Below, one piece after another: positions 7,784 through 15,318 of a stretch of DNA of 28,545 bases. The stretch spans positions 1-28,545 of the forward strand of contig CALBTX010000203.1 in NCBI GenBank assembly GCA_937967685.1, in the 5' to 3' direction. Position 1 is the stretch's first letter, and each line of letters opens with the position of its first letter. The notes beneath the pieces were generated by a model. It saw only the letters and a list, made by a program, of their open reading frames with translations, was not told where the DNA came from and did not search any database. The stretch is from an uncultured Bacillaceae bacterium. Its GTDB lineage: Bacteria; Bacillota; Bacilli; Caldalkalibacillales; Caldalkalibacillaceae. A program made the position numbers and the translations under genes.

Positions 7784-8647
7784 TCAGTTTTTTATTATAT
7801 CATTTTTGCGCCTGGATCGGCGCAGCGGATTGAGCAAGTATGCACTCCCGAAAATCAGGAGCAGGCTGACCGCCGTGTAAAAGCAAGCATAAATCAACCA
7901 CGGGTCAATCTTCAGCATTGTTTCATTCCTAAGTTGATCTTCAAAAATCGTCAAAAAAGCGTAAACGGGATTCAAACTGACAAAAAGTTGAAAACTGAGC
8001 ATATGATCCAGATCCCAATCAAGTTGAGCGGCGAAATGCGCCCAAAAATAAATGAGTATTCCTGTTCCGGCGACAATCAAAAATGTCACCGCATAAGCCG
8101 TCACCGTGCTGACACCCGTTCTTTTCATCCATGTCGAACAAAACAGGCCTAAACTGCCAAAAAAGAAGATATTGATGACAAAAAAGAGAAAAACGGTGGC
8201 CACTTCCTGCGGAGAAATGCCGCCAAAAAGAAAAACAAAACTGTATAAAGGCAGGGACATCCACACCAAAAAACCGATGAACGCCAAGGAAGAAATCAGC
8301 TTGCTGCCAATGATCGATAAGGGGGAAAGCTGTGTGGTCAACAGGATGGACAGTGTTTGCCTTTCCCTTTCACCGCTGATGGCACCCGCTGACAAACCCG
8401 GTGCCAAAAAACCGATCATCACCAACTGCAAGCCGGAAAAGATGATAAAAAAATCTCGGTATTCCCCCGGGACAAAAACGGATTGGTCCATCAGCTCCAA
8501 ATACATAAATCCGAGCATCACCGCACCGATGACCGTGAGATAAATCGTCATGATCCATACAGTGCGGCGCAAACGAAACCGTTCTCTAAACTCTTTGCCG
8601 TGAACGGGATTTCCCTTAAAACGTCGCAGGCGCTCCAACCAAGACAT
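7784..8647 (-). CDS. ABC-2 type transporter permease
   Basis: This 287-residue integral membrane protein has six predicted helices, at about residues 30-50, 65-89, 117-141, 149-169, 181-203 and 249-272. The cytosolic segment ISGERERQTL-x-x-L-x-x-x-L-x-P lies between helices two and three and is characteristic of ABC-2 permeases that couple to the ATPase. The start is the ATG in the TGATG overlap with the preceding ATPase gene, which implies translational coupling. With that ATPase it should form an exporter; the substrate is not evident. It is the fifth gene of the sigma-factor operon, in the place of yxlG in the sigY operon. Confidence 0.88.
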   Translation of the reverse strand: MSWLERLRRFKGNPVHGKEFRERFRLRRTVWIMTIYLTVIGAVMLGFMYLELMDQSVFVPGEYRDFFIIFSGLQLVMIGFLAPGLSAGAISGERERQTLSILLTTQLSPLSIIGSKLISSLAFIGFLVWMSLPLYSFVFLFGGISPQEVATVFLFFVINIFFFGSLGLFCSTWMKRTGVSTVTAYAVTFLIVAGTGILIYFWAHFAAQLDWDLDHMLSFQLFVSLNPVYAFLTIFEDQLRNETMLKIDPWLIYACFYTAVSLLLIFGSAYLLNPLRRSRRKNDIIKN

Positions 8648-9573
8648 CAACTTCCCATCCTTTCGGTAATCGCTAAAAACACATCTTCCAAATTTTCTTT
8701 GTCGGCACTAAAATCCACGACAGGCACTTCTTCAGCTAACAAATATTTTAATAATGCGGCTTGATCCGCCTTGCTGCCCGTAAACATCACCCGCAAATGA
8801 TCCCGCTGATCATCCACCTGTTTCACCTGCGGATGTTCCTCCAAAATCCGGGCGGCACGCTCCCTCTCTTTCAGCACACGAACGAGCAGCACATGAATCC
8901 CCTTGACCCTGAGCGCCATTTCCTCCACACTGCCGCAAGCCAGCATGCGGCCTTTTTCAATGACCCCGATTTGATCACATATTTCAGCGAGTTCGGGCAA
9001 TATGTGCGAACTGATCATGATCGTCTTCTTCATTCTTTTTAATTCCTTCAGAATTTCCCGCAATTCAATGCGGGCCCGAGGATCGAGACCGGACGCCGGT
9101 TCATCGAGAATGAGGACCTCAGGATTGTGAATTAAACAGCGGGCCAGGCCGAGCCTTTGTTTCATGCCTCTGGACAAAGAATCGACGTAAGCGTCTTTTT
9201 TATTGGACAAATTGACGAGTTCGAGTAAATCGGCGATCAATCCTGGCCGTTTCGACTTGGGGATGAAATAGGCTCCGGCATAAAAGTCAAGGTATTCGGT
9301 CGTCTTCAGGTTATCGTACACCCCGAAAAAATCAGGCATATAGCCGACTAATTGCCGGACCTCCTCCGGATGGGTCAACACATTGTACCCTCCAACATAA
9401 GCCGTACCGGACGTAGGCAAAAGCAGACAGGAAAGGATCATCATCGTTGTCGATTTTCCCGCCCCGTTCGGCCCGATAAAACCGAAAACTTGCCCTTTTT
9501 CGATGTGCAAATTCAGATCTTCTAAAGCTTTCGTTTTTCCGTAATGTTTCGTTAGCTGCTGCGTGCGGATCAT
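8647..9573 (-). CDS. ABC transporter ATP-binding protein
   Basis: This 308-residue ABC ATPase carries the Walker A motif GPNGAGKS at residues 34-41. It also has a Q-loop region in VGYMPD, the signature LSRGMKQRLGLARCL, Walker B VLILDEP, the D-loop SGLDP and the H-loop histidine in SSHIL. The extra C-terminal domain of about 90 residues is usual for the CcmA/YxlF/drug-exporter subfamily. It starts one base after the stop of the 776-residue upstream gene and overlaps the permease gene, so the three are almost certainly co-expressed. Energising the adjacent ABC-2 permease is the expected role. Confidence 0.93.
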   Translation of the reverse strand: MIRTQQLTKHYGKTKALEDLNLHIEKGQVFGFIGPNGAGKSTTMMILSCLLLPTSGTAYVGGYNVLTHPEEVRQLVGYMPDFFGVYDNLKTTEYLDFYAGAYFIPKSKRPGLIADLLELVNLSNKKDAYVDSLSRGMKQRLGLARCLIHNPEVLILDEPASGLDPRARIELREILKELKRMKKTIMISSHILPELAEICDQIGVIEKGRMLACGSVEEMALRVKGIHVLLVRVLKERERAARILEEHPQVKQVDDQRDHLRVMFTGSKADQAALLKYLLAEEVPVVDFSADKENLEDVFLAITERMGS

Positions 9574-9574
9574 T

Positions 9575-11905
9575 TCAGTTCATCTCCCCTTCCACTTTAA
9601 AGAAAGGATACACGAGTTCGTGATACTCCCCATCATCATGACTCATCCTCAATGTCAGCCGCCCGTCATCATCGACATAATGAAAAAGATCTTCTTCAAG
9701 GACGAGCGCCTGGTCCTTGGACACCCGCTCCCACTTTTCTTCAGTGATGTTCCACAACTCGATGTCGATAAAAGCAAAGGCATGTTCATCGACGGGAACT
9801 TCAATCCGCTGCGGTTTAAATCCCGGAGCATGGGTCCACAGTTTAAACTCAACAGCACCGTTCCCTAACATGAATCCCCATTCATCCTCGTACACCTCCC
9901 CGTCGACCGCACTGATTTCAAGCGGTAAAAATCCGTAAGGATAGATCATTGAACCTTGCGGAGCGGCAGACAATCGCAATGACTGACGGATATGGTTCTG
10001 CACATAACGATGCTCTTCCTTGCCTTGAATAGAAAATAGTTCAAGGTCATCCCGGCTTTCAGCATGCAATGTCAGGGACGAAAGATATCCCAGACGGGCC
10101 GATAATCTGTCGACACTCTCGTATTCCGTCCACACATCCCTTTCCCAAACAGGGACTTCAGAGACATAAGCATCTCGTTCAGACATGTTCGGTCTGGGGA
10201 TGAAAATCTTTTCCAGCGGTATATCCACCTGCCTGGAGCTCCCCTCGTCTAAATGGCCGACCTCATACGCCCAAGGGCCCAGCTTCAAGGAAATGTTTTC
10301 TAAATCAAAGGACGTGTGATTCGTTAACGTGCCCTGTAAGCGATCATCCCTGACATAGAGCTCGTGTTCAATATAACCGATATCCTCTCTATAACTGATC
10401 GCATTGGCGTACGTCAAACTCATATACGGCACTTGCTCATAACGCAGCACAACATTGTCGTCTTCTTTGCGCACGTACTGTTTGTTTCGACTTCCGTAAT
10501 AAAACGGTTCGGTCGCAACAACAACGGCTTCCTTCCGCAGCTCAACGTCATATTCATTCCCTTCCAGCACAAAAAAACTGGCCTGACTGTTCACTTCGGC
10601 AAGGTGTTGATCATGGATGTAAATGTCAGAGACGGTATGACTGCTCGTTTGCTGACCGATTCTATCCAAGCTGATGTAATAAATGGAGGCAGCCGTCACG
10701 AAAGTAATGATCGGAATGATTCCCCAGGCCCATTCCCGCCTGTCCATTCGCTTTAAAATCAAATAAAGCAAAGGGCCGACGACAATGACATAAACAATCC
10801 AAATCAGGGCGGCAAAGGGAACAGAAGGAGAAGCCATGCCCGGTATTTGTTTGCTCTCCTCCCAAGCGTCAAAACCTTGCCCATGCATTTGCCGGTACAT
10901 CAGGCTGAATATCTGGTATTCAGCGAGCATATCTTCCCACAAGCGGGCATTGTTGGACCAGGAGGCCAGCGGTTCCTGCGTCACATCAAACAAGGCCAGA
11001 ATAACAAACCCGCTGCCAACTTGATGGCCCACGAACAGGGGCAGTTCCTCATTCGGAAAAAACTGCGCCCCTGTTTTGGGCGTCCCCGTCAACAACTCCA
11101 CGCTTTCTTGAGGAATCCCCGCCAACATATCCCCCCAGTCAGACAGGTCATGACTGACCGTCTGTTCACCCACCTCCAGCGGCAGCAGGGCGTCAAACCG
11201 TTTCGCCAGAGGCAGAAATGATTTTCCTCCGGATAACATTAAAATGCCGCCCGTTTGAACATATTGGTGCAACGCCTCAATTTGTTCGTCAGTGAATGTG
11301 GAACTTGAAATATTGGCGATGGCTAATAGATCTGCGCTGATTTGATGATGAACGTCCGGGAGTTGACCCGGATCCATGGCCCGTTCAATCTTGATGTTGC
11401 GCCATTGTTGCCCCAAGCCGTGCAAAAAATGATACGCTGTGTCATTGTCCGACAGAATGAACATGCGCGGATCGGATCCAAGCTCGGGTATCACCAATCG
11501 GGTCTCCACCGGCTCCTGGCCTTCTCTTAAGACGCGAATGATAAACGATTCTTCTCCTGTCAAAGGAACGGTTGCAGGAAAAGCTGCGGACTGTTGTCCT
11601 TTGAGTACAATGGCTTGTTCAAAAAGCAGCGTTTGCCCCTGAACGGGATGATCCCTTAAAATTTGCAAACGACCTTCAAAACCTTCCCCCGGGTTTTCAA
11701 TCAGCACATCCAGAGCGACCGTCCCCGCTTGAGGAGCCACCGCACCTTCAAACGGAAGCTGGTAATCGATCAGCAGACGTTTGTCAGCATTCGTCAATGC
11801 GGCACTTTGCCCATCTGCCGCAGATGCTCCCATGGCCGCTCCACCCGGTAAGGCTAAACAGAAAGATAACATGACCGTTAACATAAGCAAGACTTTTTTT
11901 GGCAT
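9575..11905 (-). CDS. Exported/membrane protein with GATase-like N-terminal half, ABC-exporter-associated
   Basis: The 776-residue protein has no family I can name with certainty. Visible are a signal peptide (about residues 1-29), an Ig-like beta region (to about 145) and an alpha/beta region at about 145-345. That region resembles the inactive glutamine-amidotransferase-like folds of ABC auxiliary proteins such as GldG and DUF4350 (ILSDNDTAYHFL, then EALHQYVQTGGILMLSGG). Two transmembrane helices follow at about 363-384 and 393-412. The remaining 360 residues are a beta-rich, probably extracytoplasmic domain. No catalytic Cys-His-Glu triad is apparent. The gene lies between the membrane regulator and the ABC ATPase gene, so it is likely an accessory or substrate-handling subunit of the exporter. 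The ATG has AGAGGG eight bases upstream. Confidence 0.8.
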   Translation of the reverse strand: MPKKVLLMLTVMLSFCLALPGGAAMGASAADGQSAALTNADKRLLIDYQLPFEGAVAPQAGTVALDVLIENPGEGFEGRLQILRDHPVQGQTLLFEQAIVLKGQQSAAFPATVPLTGEESFIIRVLREGQEPVETRLVIPELGSDPRMFILSDNDTAYHFLHGLGQQWRNIKIERAMDPGQLPDVHHQISADLLAIANISSSTFTDEQIEALHQYVQTGGILMLSGGKSFLPLAKRFDALLPLEVGEQTVSHDLSDWGDMLAGIPQESVELLTGTPKTGAQFFPNEELPLFVGHQVGSGFVILALFDVTQEPLASWSNNARLWEDMLAEYQIFSLMYRQMHGQGFDAWEESKQIPGMASPSVPFAALIWIVYVIVVGPLLYLILKRMDRREWAWGIIPIITFVTAASIYYISLDRIGQQTSSHTVSDIYIHDQHLAEVNSQASFFVLEGNEYDVELRKEAVVVATEPFYYGSRNKQYVRKEDDNVVLRYEQVPYMSLTYANAISYREDIGYIEHELYVRDDRLQGTLTNHTSFDLENISLKLGPWAYEVGHLDEGSSRQVDIPLEKIFIPRPNMSERDAYVSEVPVWERDVWTEYESVDRLSARLGYLSSLTLHAESRDDLELFSIQGKEEHRYVQNHIRQSLRLSAAPQGSMIYPYGFLPLEISAVDGEVYEDEWGFMLGNGAVEFKLWTHAPGFKPQRIEVPVDEHAFAFIDIELWNITEEKWERVSKDQALVLEEDLFHYVDDDGRLTLRMSHDDGEYHELVYPFFKVEGEMN

Positions 11906-11931
11906 TGCTTAAACCCTCTCTCCAGTTGAAC

Positions 11932-12912
11932 TCATTCATTTGTTCTCAGTTTCCAAACCGACACGCCGTCCTCATCCTCTATGAAAAGTGCCAATCGATT
12001 TCTTTCTTTATTCCAGTCCAAATGGTACCGCAAATCGTTTTTCAAACGTGCTTCAATCTCCCGCGGCCAGTCCAGCGCATCCAAACGGATGACATCCTCC
12101 CGCTTCGGCCATTCCAACCGGTCATATTCCGGGGATGATGCCCATTCAGTCGGAGGGAGATGCTTTGTACCTGTATGATGAACCAGCAGGCCCTCCCGTT
12201 CCTGATCGCCGGTTACCATCAACCATTCATCGTCCTTGGACCAGGTGATGGCATTGAAGCGAACCCCCTCGCCCCGGTAAAGCAAACGACTCCCAAAGGA
12301 GTGGTCCAGCATCGTCACCATCCATATTTCAGTCTTCTCTCCTTCTTCATAAATGACGGCAGCCTGATCATGTTCATTTGCCCAAGCCGGTGAATGGAAG
12401 CGGCCCCCATACGCGTCTTCCCATACAGATTGCCAGCCAACATCTTCCGTATATATTTCAATCCGTCCGTTTTTCTCCAGCAATATGCGCTCACCGTCCG
12501 CCGATATCGAGATGGGCCGTCCCATTTGCAAGCCGTCCTCAGGTTCATAATTGGCGACGAGGTCTGCATCCGTTACCGTCACACGGTCATTCATCATGGT
12601 CATGATCACCCATCCCGTCAACAACAGAAGCACGAGGAAGAATAGGCCTGCTCTCCACCGAGATCGTCTGTCCGCGTTTTCCACTGGCGTGCTGCGGCCA
12701 GCGGGTGAGTGCGTTCGCGATTGGTCCAACAATTTTTGCTTCAGCTCATGTTTTAATTGCTGATTGACGGGGATGGATTCCCGCAAACGATGCATATGAT
12801 GAGCCAGACGGGCAAGCTCAGGATCACGCGATTCATCCTTCTGACCTTGATGATGACGCTTCCTGTAATCATCAAGTGAAAACAGTTTCCGGTTATTCGT
12901 CACTGAGCTCAC
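11932..12912 (-). CDS. Single-pass membrane protein, candidate anti-sigma factor
   Basis: The gene overlaps the 3' end of the ECF sigma gene by about 20 bp, the usual arrangement for a sigma/anti-sigma pair. The 326-residue protein has a charged, helical cytosolic N-terminus (1-85), one transmembrane helix at about 88-106, and an extracytoplasmic domain. That domain has repeated strand pairs such as ISISADGERILL, ITWSKDDEWLMV and LDWNKERNRLAL, which suggest a TolB/WD40-like propeller sensor. The zinc anti-sigma motif (H-x3-C-x2-C) is absent. The role is inferred from position and topology. GTG at 12912 is used; a second GTG at 12903 with AAGGTGA five bases upstream is equally plausible. Confidence 0.72.
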   Translation of the reverse strand: MSSVTNNRKLFSLDDYRKRHHQGQKDESRDPELARLAHHMHRLRESIPVNQQLKHELKQKLLDQSRTHSPAGRSTPVENADRRSRWRAGLFFLVLLLLTGWVIMTMMNDRVTVTDADLVANYEPEDGLQMGRPISISADGERILLEKNGRIEIYTEDVGWQSVWEDAYGGRFHSPAWANEHDQAAVIYEEGEKTEIWMVTMLDHSFGSRLLYRGEGVRFNAITWSKDDEWLMVTGDQEREGLLVHHTGTKHLPPTEWASSPEYDRLEWPKREDVIRLDALDWPREIEARLKNDLRYHLDWNKERNRLALFIEDEDGVSVWKLRTNE

Positions 12913-13411
12913 CTTCTTTCCACCGTTTTCTCAATTGCAAAATCCCCCGATAAGACAGCATCTTCACGGAAGATTCCGTGCGGCCCAGCACCTCGGCCAC
13001 TTCAGCGATTTTCAATTCGCCGAAGTAACGCAAGATGAGCACGTCGCGCTGGTCAGGGGGTAACGAGTGCAGTAAACGATGTAACTCTTGCATGCGCTCC
13101 CGAGAAAGCGTCTCCGTTTCCGGCTGGGTTCGGTTGTCTTCCTCTGTAAATAATAAAAAGTTTTCATCTCCGACAGGCGTTTCTTTTTTCTTGCGTACAT
13201 AATCCAAAAATGTATTGTGAGCGATGCGAAATATCCACGCCCCGAATGATCCCGCCTTTTTGACCTGATTTCGTTTTTCGAAAGCCTTGAGAAATACTGT
13301 TGTCGTCAGGTCATCCGCGTCCCATTCATTTTTGACCCGATAGCGCAAATAGCGGTTCACTTTGTCAAAATATTCGTCATACCATGCTTCAAACGAGTGT
13401 TCTTCGGACAT
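12893..13411 (-). CDS. ECF subfamily RNA polymerase sigma factor
   Basis: This group 4 sigma-70 protein has region 2 at the N-terminus (YDEYFDKVNRYLRYRV, then WDADDLTTTVFLKAFEKR and FGAWIFRIAHNTFLDYVRK). After a short acidic linker comes region 4 (LPPDQRDVLILRYFGELKIA, then a helix-turn-helix ending SSVKMLSYRGILQLRKR). The ATG at 13411 gives 172 residues, the normal ECF length, and has AAGGTGG five bases upstream. An ATG at 13474 with AAGGGTGAG would add 21 residues and sits close behind the predicted promoter, so it cannot be excluded. It heads a five-gene operon with the putative anti-sigma gene and an ABC exporter. Confidence 0.93.
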   Translation of the reverse strand: MSEEHSFEAWYDEYFDKVNRYLRYRVKNEWDADDLTTTVFLKAFEKRNQVKKAGSFGAWIFRIAHNTFLDYVRKKKETPVGDENFLLFTEEDNRTQPETETLSRERMQELHRLLHSLPPDQRDVLILRYFGELKIAEVAEVLGRTESSVKMLSYRGILQLRKRWKEGELSDE

Positions 13412-13505
13412 TGTTTCCACCTTTTGGTTTCTCTCTTCTCCGGACGCTTCGGTCTTGAAATGCCTGAGGCCCATCGTTCTCACCCTTTTTTCCGTATCAC
13501 CTGTT

Positions 13506-13533
13506 CAGACGTTTCAGCCGGAAAAAAGTCACA
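13506..13533 (-). promoter_or_regulatory. Putative ECF-type (autoregulatory) promoter of the sigma operon
   Basis: On the minus strand TGTGAC followed by a T run (-35, 13533-13528) and CGTCTG (-10, 13511-13506) are 16 bp apart. This resembles ECF promoters of Bacilli, which have a T-G-x-A-A-C type -35 with a T-rich flank and a CGTC -10. It ends about 30 bp before the first possible start codon of the sigma gene, consistent with self-activation. The -35 departs from the usual AAC core, so this is a proposal. Confidence 0.45.
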
Positions 13534-13543
13534 AAAAAGTGAC
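13528..13543. repeat. Palindrome GTCAC-N6-GTGAC covering the -35 of the sigma promoter
   Basis: A perfect 5-bp inverted repeat (GTCAC and GTGAC) flanks an AT-only 6-bp centre. It overlaps the proposed ECF -35 element, so it could be a repressor or activator site as well as part of the promoter. Confidence 0.5.
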
Positions 13544-13665
13544 CGAATCATATCTGAGCCTGAGACGAACGTAAAAACCGAAAAACGAAGATGTTTGTTA
13601 AAATGTTCCATTGTATTGGTCCCGTTTCATTGTATATGAAAAGAGACGTTCCAGATAGATGCATT

Positions 13666-13709
13666 AAAAACAAAAATCCTGATCCAAACAAGCGTGTTTG
13701 AATCAGGAT
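13666..13709 (-). terminator. Rho-independent terminator of the NSS transporter gene
   Basis: ATCCTGAT pairs with ATCAGGAT, then after one mismatch TGTTTG pairs with CAAACA around a 4-nt loop. On the minus strand the stem is followed by TTTTTGTTTTTAA. It lies about 130 bp after the transporter stop and isolates the sigma operon from it. Confidence 0.85.
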
Positions 13710-13837
13710 CAGCCGACGAACGGGCCCACTTCATAATCCGCCCGTGATTTTGGGTGAACACATTCACATCGGTAGATAAGCCATATGATTTTGCGTTAAA
13801 CCCAATCGGCCTCTTACATGATGTCCTCCTGCATGAT
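13710..13837 (-). other. Downstream leader with an isolated ribosome binding site and ATG-TAA start-stop
   Basis: Between the transporter stop and its terminator there is a near-perfect Shine-Dalgarno AGGAGG (13830-13825), five bases, ATG (13819-13817) and then TAA at once. No longer frame follows. Some bacterial NSS transporters are followed here by a tiny membrane subunit (MetS-type), so this may be its vestige. The segment also holds a 6-bp inverted repeat ACGGGC/GCCCGT (13720-13745). Nothing else coding is seen between 13412 and 13837. Confidence 0.35.
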
Positions 13838-15175
13838 TTAGAGGACCGATTGCAGGAAAACGAGAAAAACAGCGATGGGGACGACCACCCTCAACAACCA
13901 CAGCAACGCCATCCCCAGCCCCGTCTGTCCAAAATCGGATTGTTCAAAAAGCTCAGTTTTACGCCATCCCCAGCCGACAAACAAGGCGATAATGAATCCG
14001 CTCAAAGGCAGCATGATGGAACCGGTGATGAAATCAATGCTGGACAAGAAGTCCGTGTCCGGAAGCAAATTCAGTCCCTCAACAGCCCCTTGGCTTAGGG
14101 ATGACGGAATCCCGATCATGAAGATGATGATTCCGATCATCAGCGCAGTCGTCTGGCGGTTCATTGAAAATCGACGCATAAAGTAAGCGACACTCACCTC
14201 AAGCAGAGAAATGGCCGAAGAGAGGGCGGCCACAGAGAAAAGGAAGAAAAATAAAAAGCCAATGACCGCTCCAAATCCACCCATGCTGCCAAATATTTCG
14301 GGCAAAGTGATGAAGACGAGCCCCGGTCCCTCGGTGGGGTCTCCTCCGAAGGCGAACAGAGCCGGAAAAATGACCACCCCTGCCAATACGGCAAAAAGGG
14401 TGTCAAACGTAATGATACTTCCCGTTGCACTGGGCAGTCTTTCCTGCTGGGACAAATAACCGCTGTACGTAATCATGACGCCCATTCCCAAACTTAAGGA
14501 GAAAAAGGCCTGGCCCATGGCCGCCAAATATACACCCGGTTCGGTAAAAGCGCTCCAATCCGGACTGAACAAAAAGGCTAACCCTTCAGAAGATCCTTCC
14601 AGGGAAATGCTGTAGATGGCCAAGATGAGAACAAGGATCCCTAAAACCGGCATCATGATTTTACTGGACAACTCAATTCCTTTCTTAACGCCCAGATAGA
14701 TGATGCCAATGACAACAGCCATAAAAATCGCCTGCCAAATGATCGGTTCGAACGGTTTAGAGACAAACGTTTCAAAAAAGCCGGCATATCCGTCTGCAGG
14801 AGGGCGCCACAATCCCCCCGTCAAATAACTGAACAGATATTTCAAACCCCAGCCGGCGATCACGCCGTAGAAAGTCAGGATGAAAAATGCTGCGGCTACA
14901 CCTATGCCGCCGGCCAAAAACCATGGTTTGCCTGGTGCAATCTTGGTGATCGATTGTACCGCATCACTTTGGGAGCGGCGCCCGGTCATAAATTCTGCCA
15001 TCATCACCGGAGCGCCGATCAAAACGACACAAAGGATATAAATAATCAAAAAAGCAGCGCCGCCGTTTTCACCGGCCAAATAAGGGAAGCGCCAAATATT
15101 CCCCAAACCTACTGCCGAGCCCAGGGCCGCTAAAATAAACCCCCAGCGCGTCGCCCATTGTTCACGTGCAGACAT
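13838..15175 (-). CDS. Sodium-dependent transporter, NSS/SNF family (YocR/MhsT-like)
   Basis: This 445-residue membrane protein has the LeuT-fold hallmarks. TM1 contains GLGNIWRFPYLAGENGG with the unwound substrate and Na+ site. TM6 has the FFSLSLGMGVMITYSGY motif, and TM8 contains SAISLLEVSVAYF. Members co-transport amino acids with Na+ across the cytoplasmic membrane. The length (445) fits bacterial homologues with 11-12 helices. The substrate cannot be read from the sequence. The ATG is preceded by AGGAGGGTG seven bases upstream. The gene has its own -10 and terminator and looks monocistronic. Confidence 0.93.
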   Translation of the reverse strand: MSAREQWATRWGFILAALGSAVGLGNIWRFPYLAGENGGAAFLIIYILCVVLIGAPVMMAEFMTGRRSQSDAVQSITKIAPGKPWFLAGGIGVAAAFFILTFYGVIAGWGLKYLFSYLTGGLWRPPADGYAGFFETFVSKPFEPIIWQAIFMAVVIGIIYLGVKKGIELSSKIMMPVLGILVLILAIYSISLEGSSEGLAFLFSPDWSAFTEPGVYLAAMGQAFFSLSLGMGVMITYSGYLSQQERLPSATGSIITFDTLFAVLAGVVIFPALFAFGGDPTEGPGLVFITLPEIFGSMGGFGAVIGFLFFFLFSVAALSSAISLLEVSVAYFMRRFSMNRQTTALMIGIIIFMIGIPSSLSQGAVEGLNLLPDTDFLSSIDFITGSIMLPLSGFIIALFVGWGWRKTELFEQSDFGQTGLGMALLWLLRVVVPIAVFLVFLQSVL

Positions 15176-15232
15176 TGAACATCACCCTCCTGTTGATATC
15201 GGATGTGACGGTCCCTCAAATCTTTCTACATG

Positions 15233-15238
15233 ATTATA
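15233..15238 (-). promoter_or_regulatory. Probable -10 element for the NSS transporter gene
   Basis: A perfect TATAAT on the minus strand lies 57 bp upstream of the ATG. No convincing -35 is found at 16-18 bp; a TTGTGT lies 20 bp away. The remaining 143 bp up to the nnr stop shows no riboswitch-like structure that I can recognise. Confidence 0.35.
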
Positions 15239-15318
15239 CAACAGAAACTAGAATAAATACACAATTTTCCGAAATATAGGACTTACGTTCCAAATAGGGG
15301 CAAATTGGACAGCAAATA

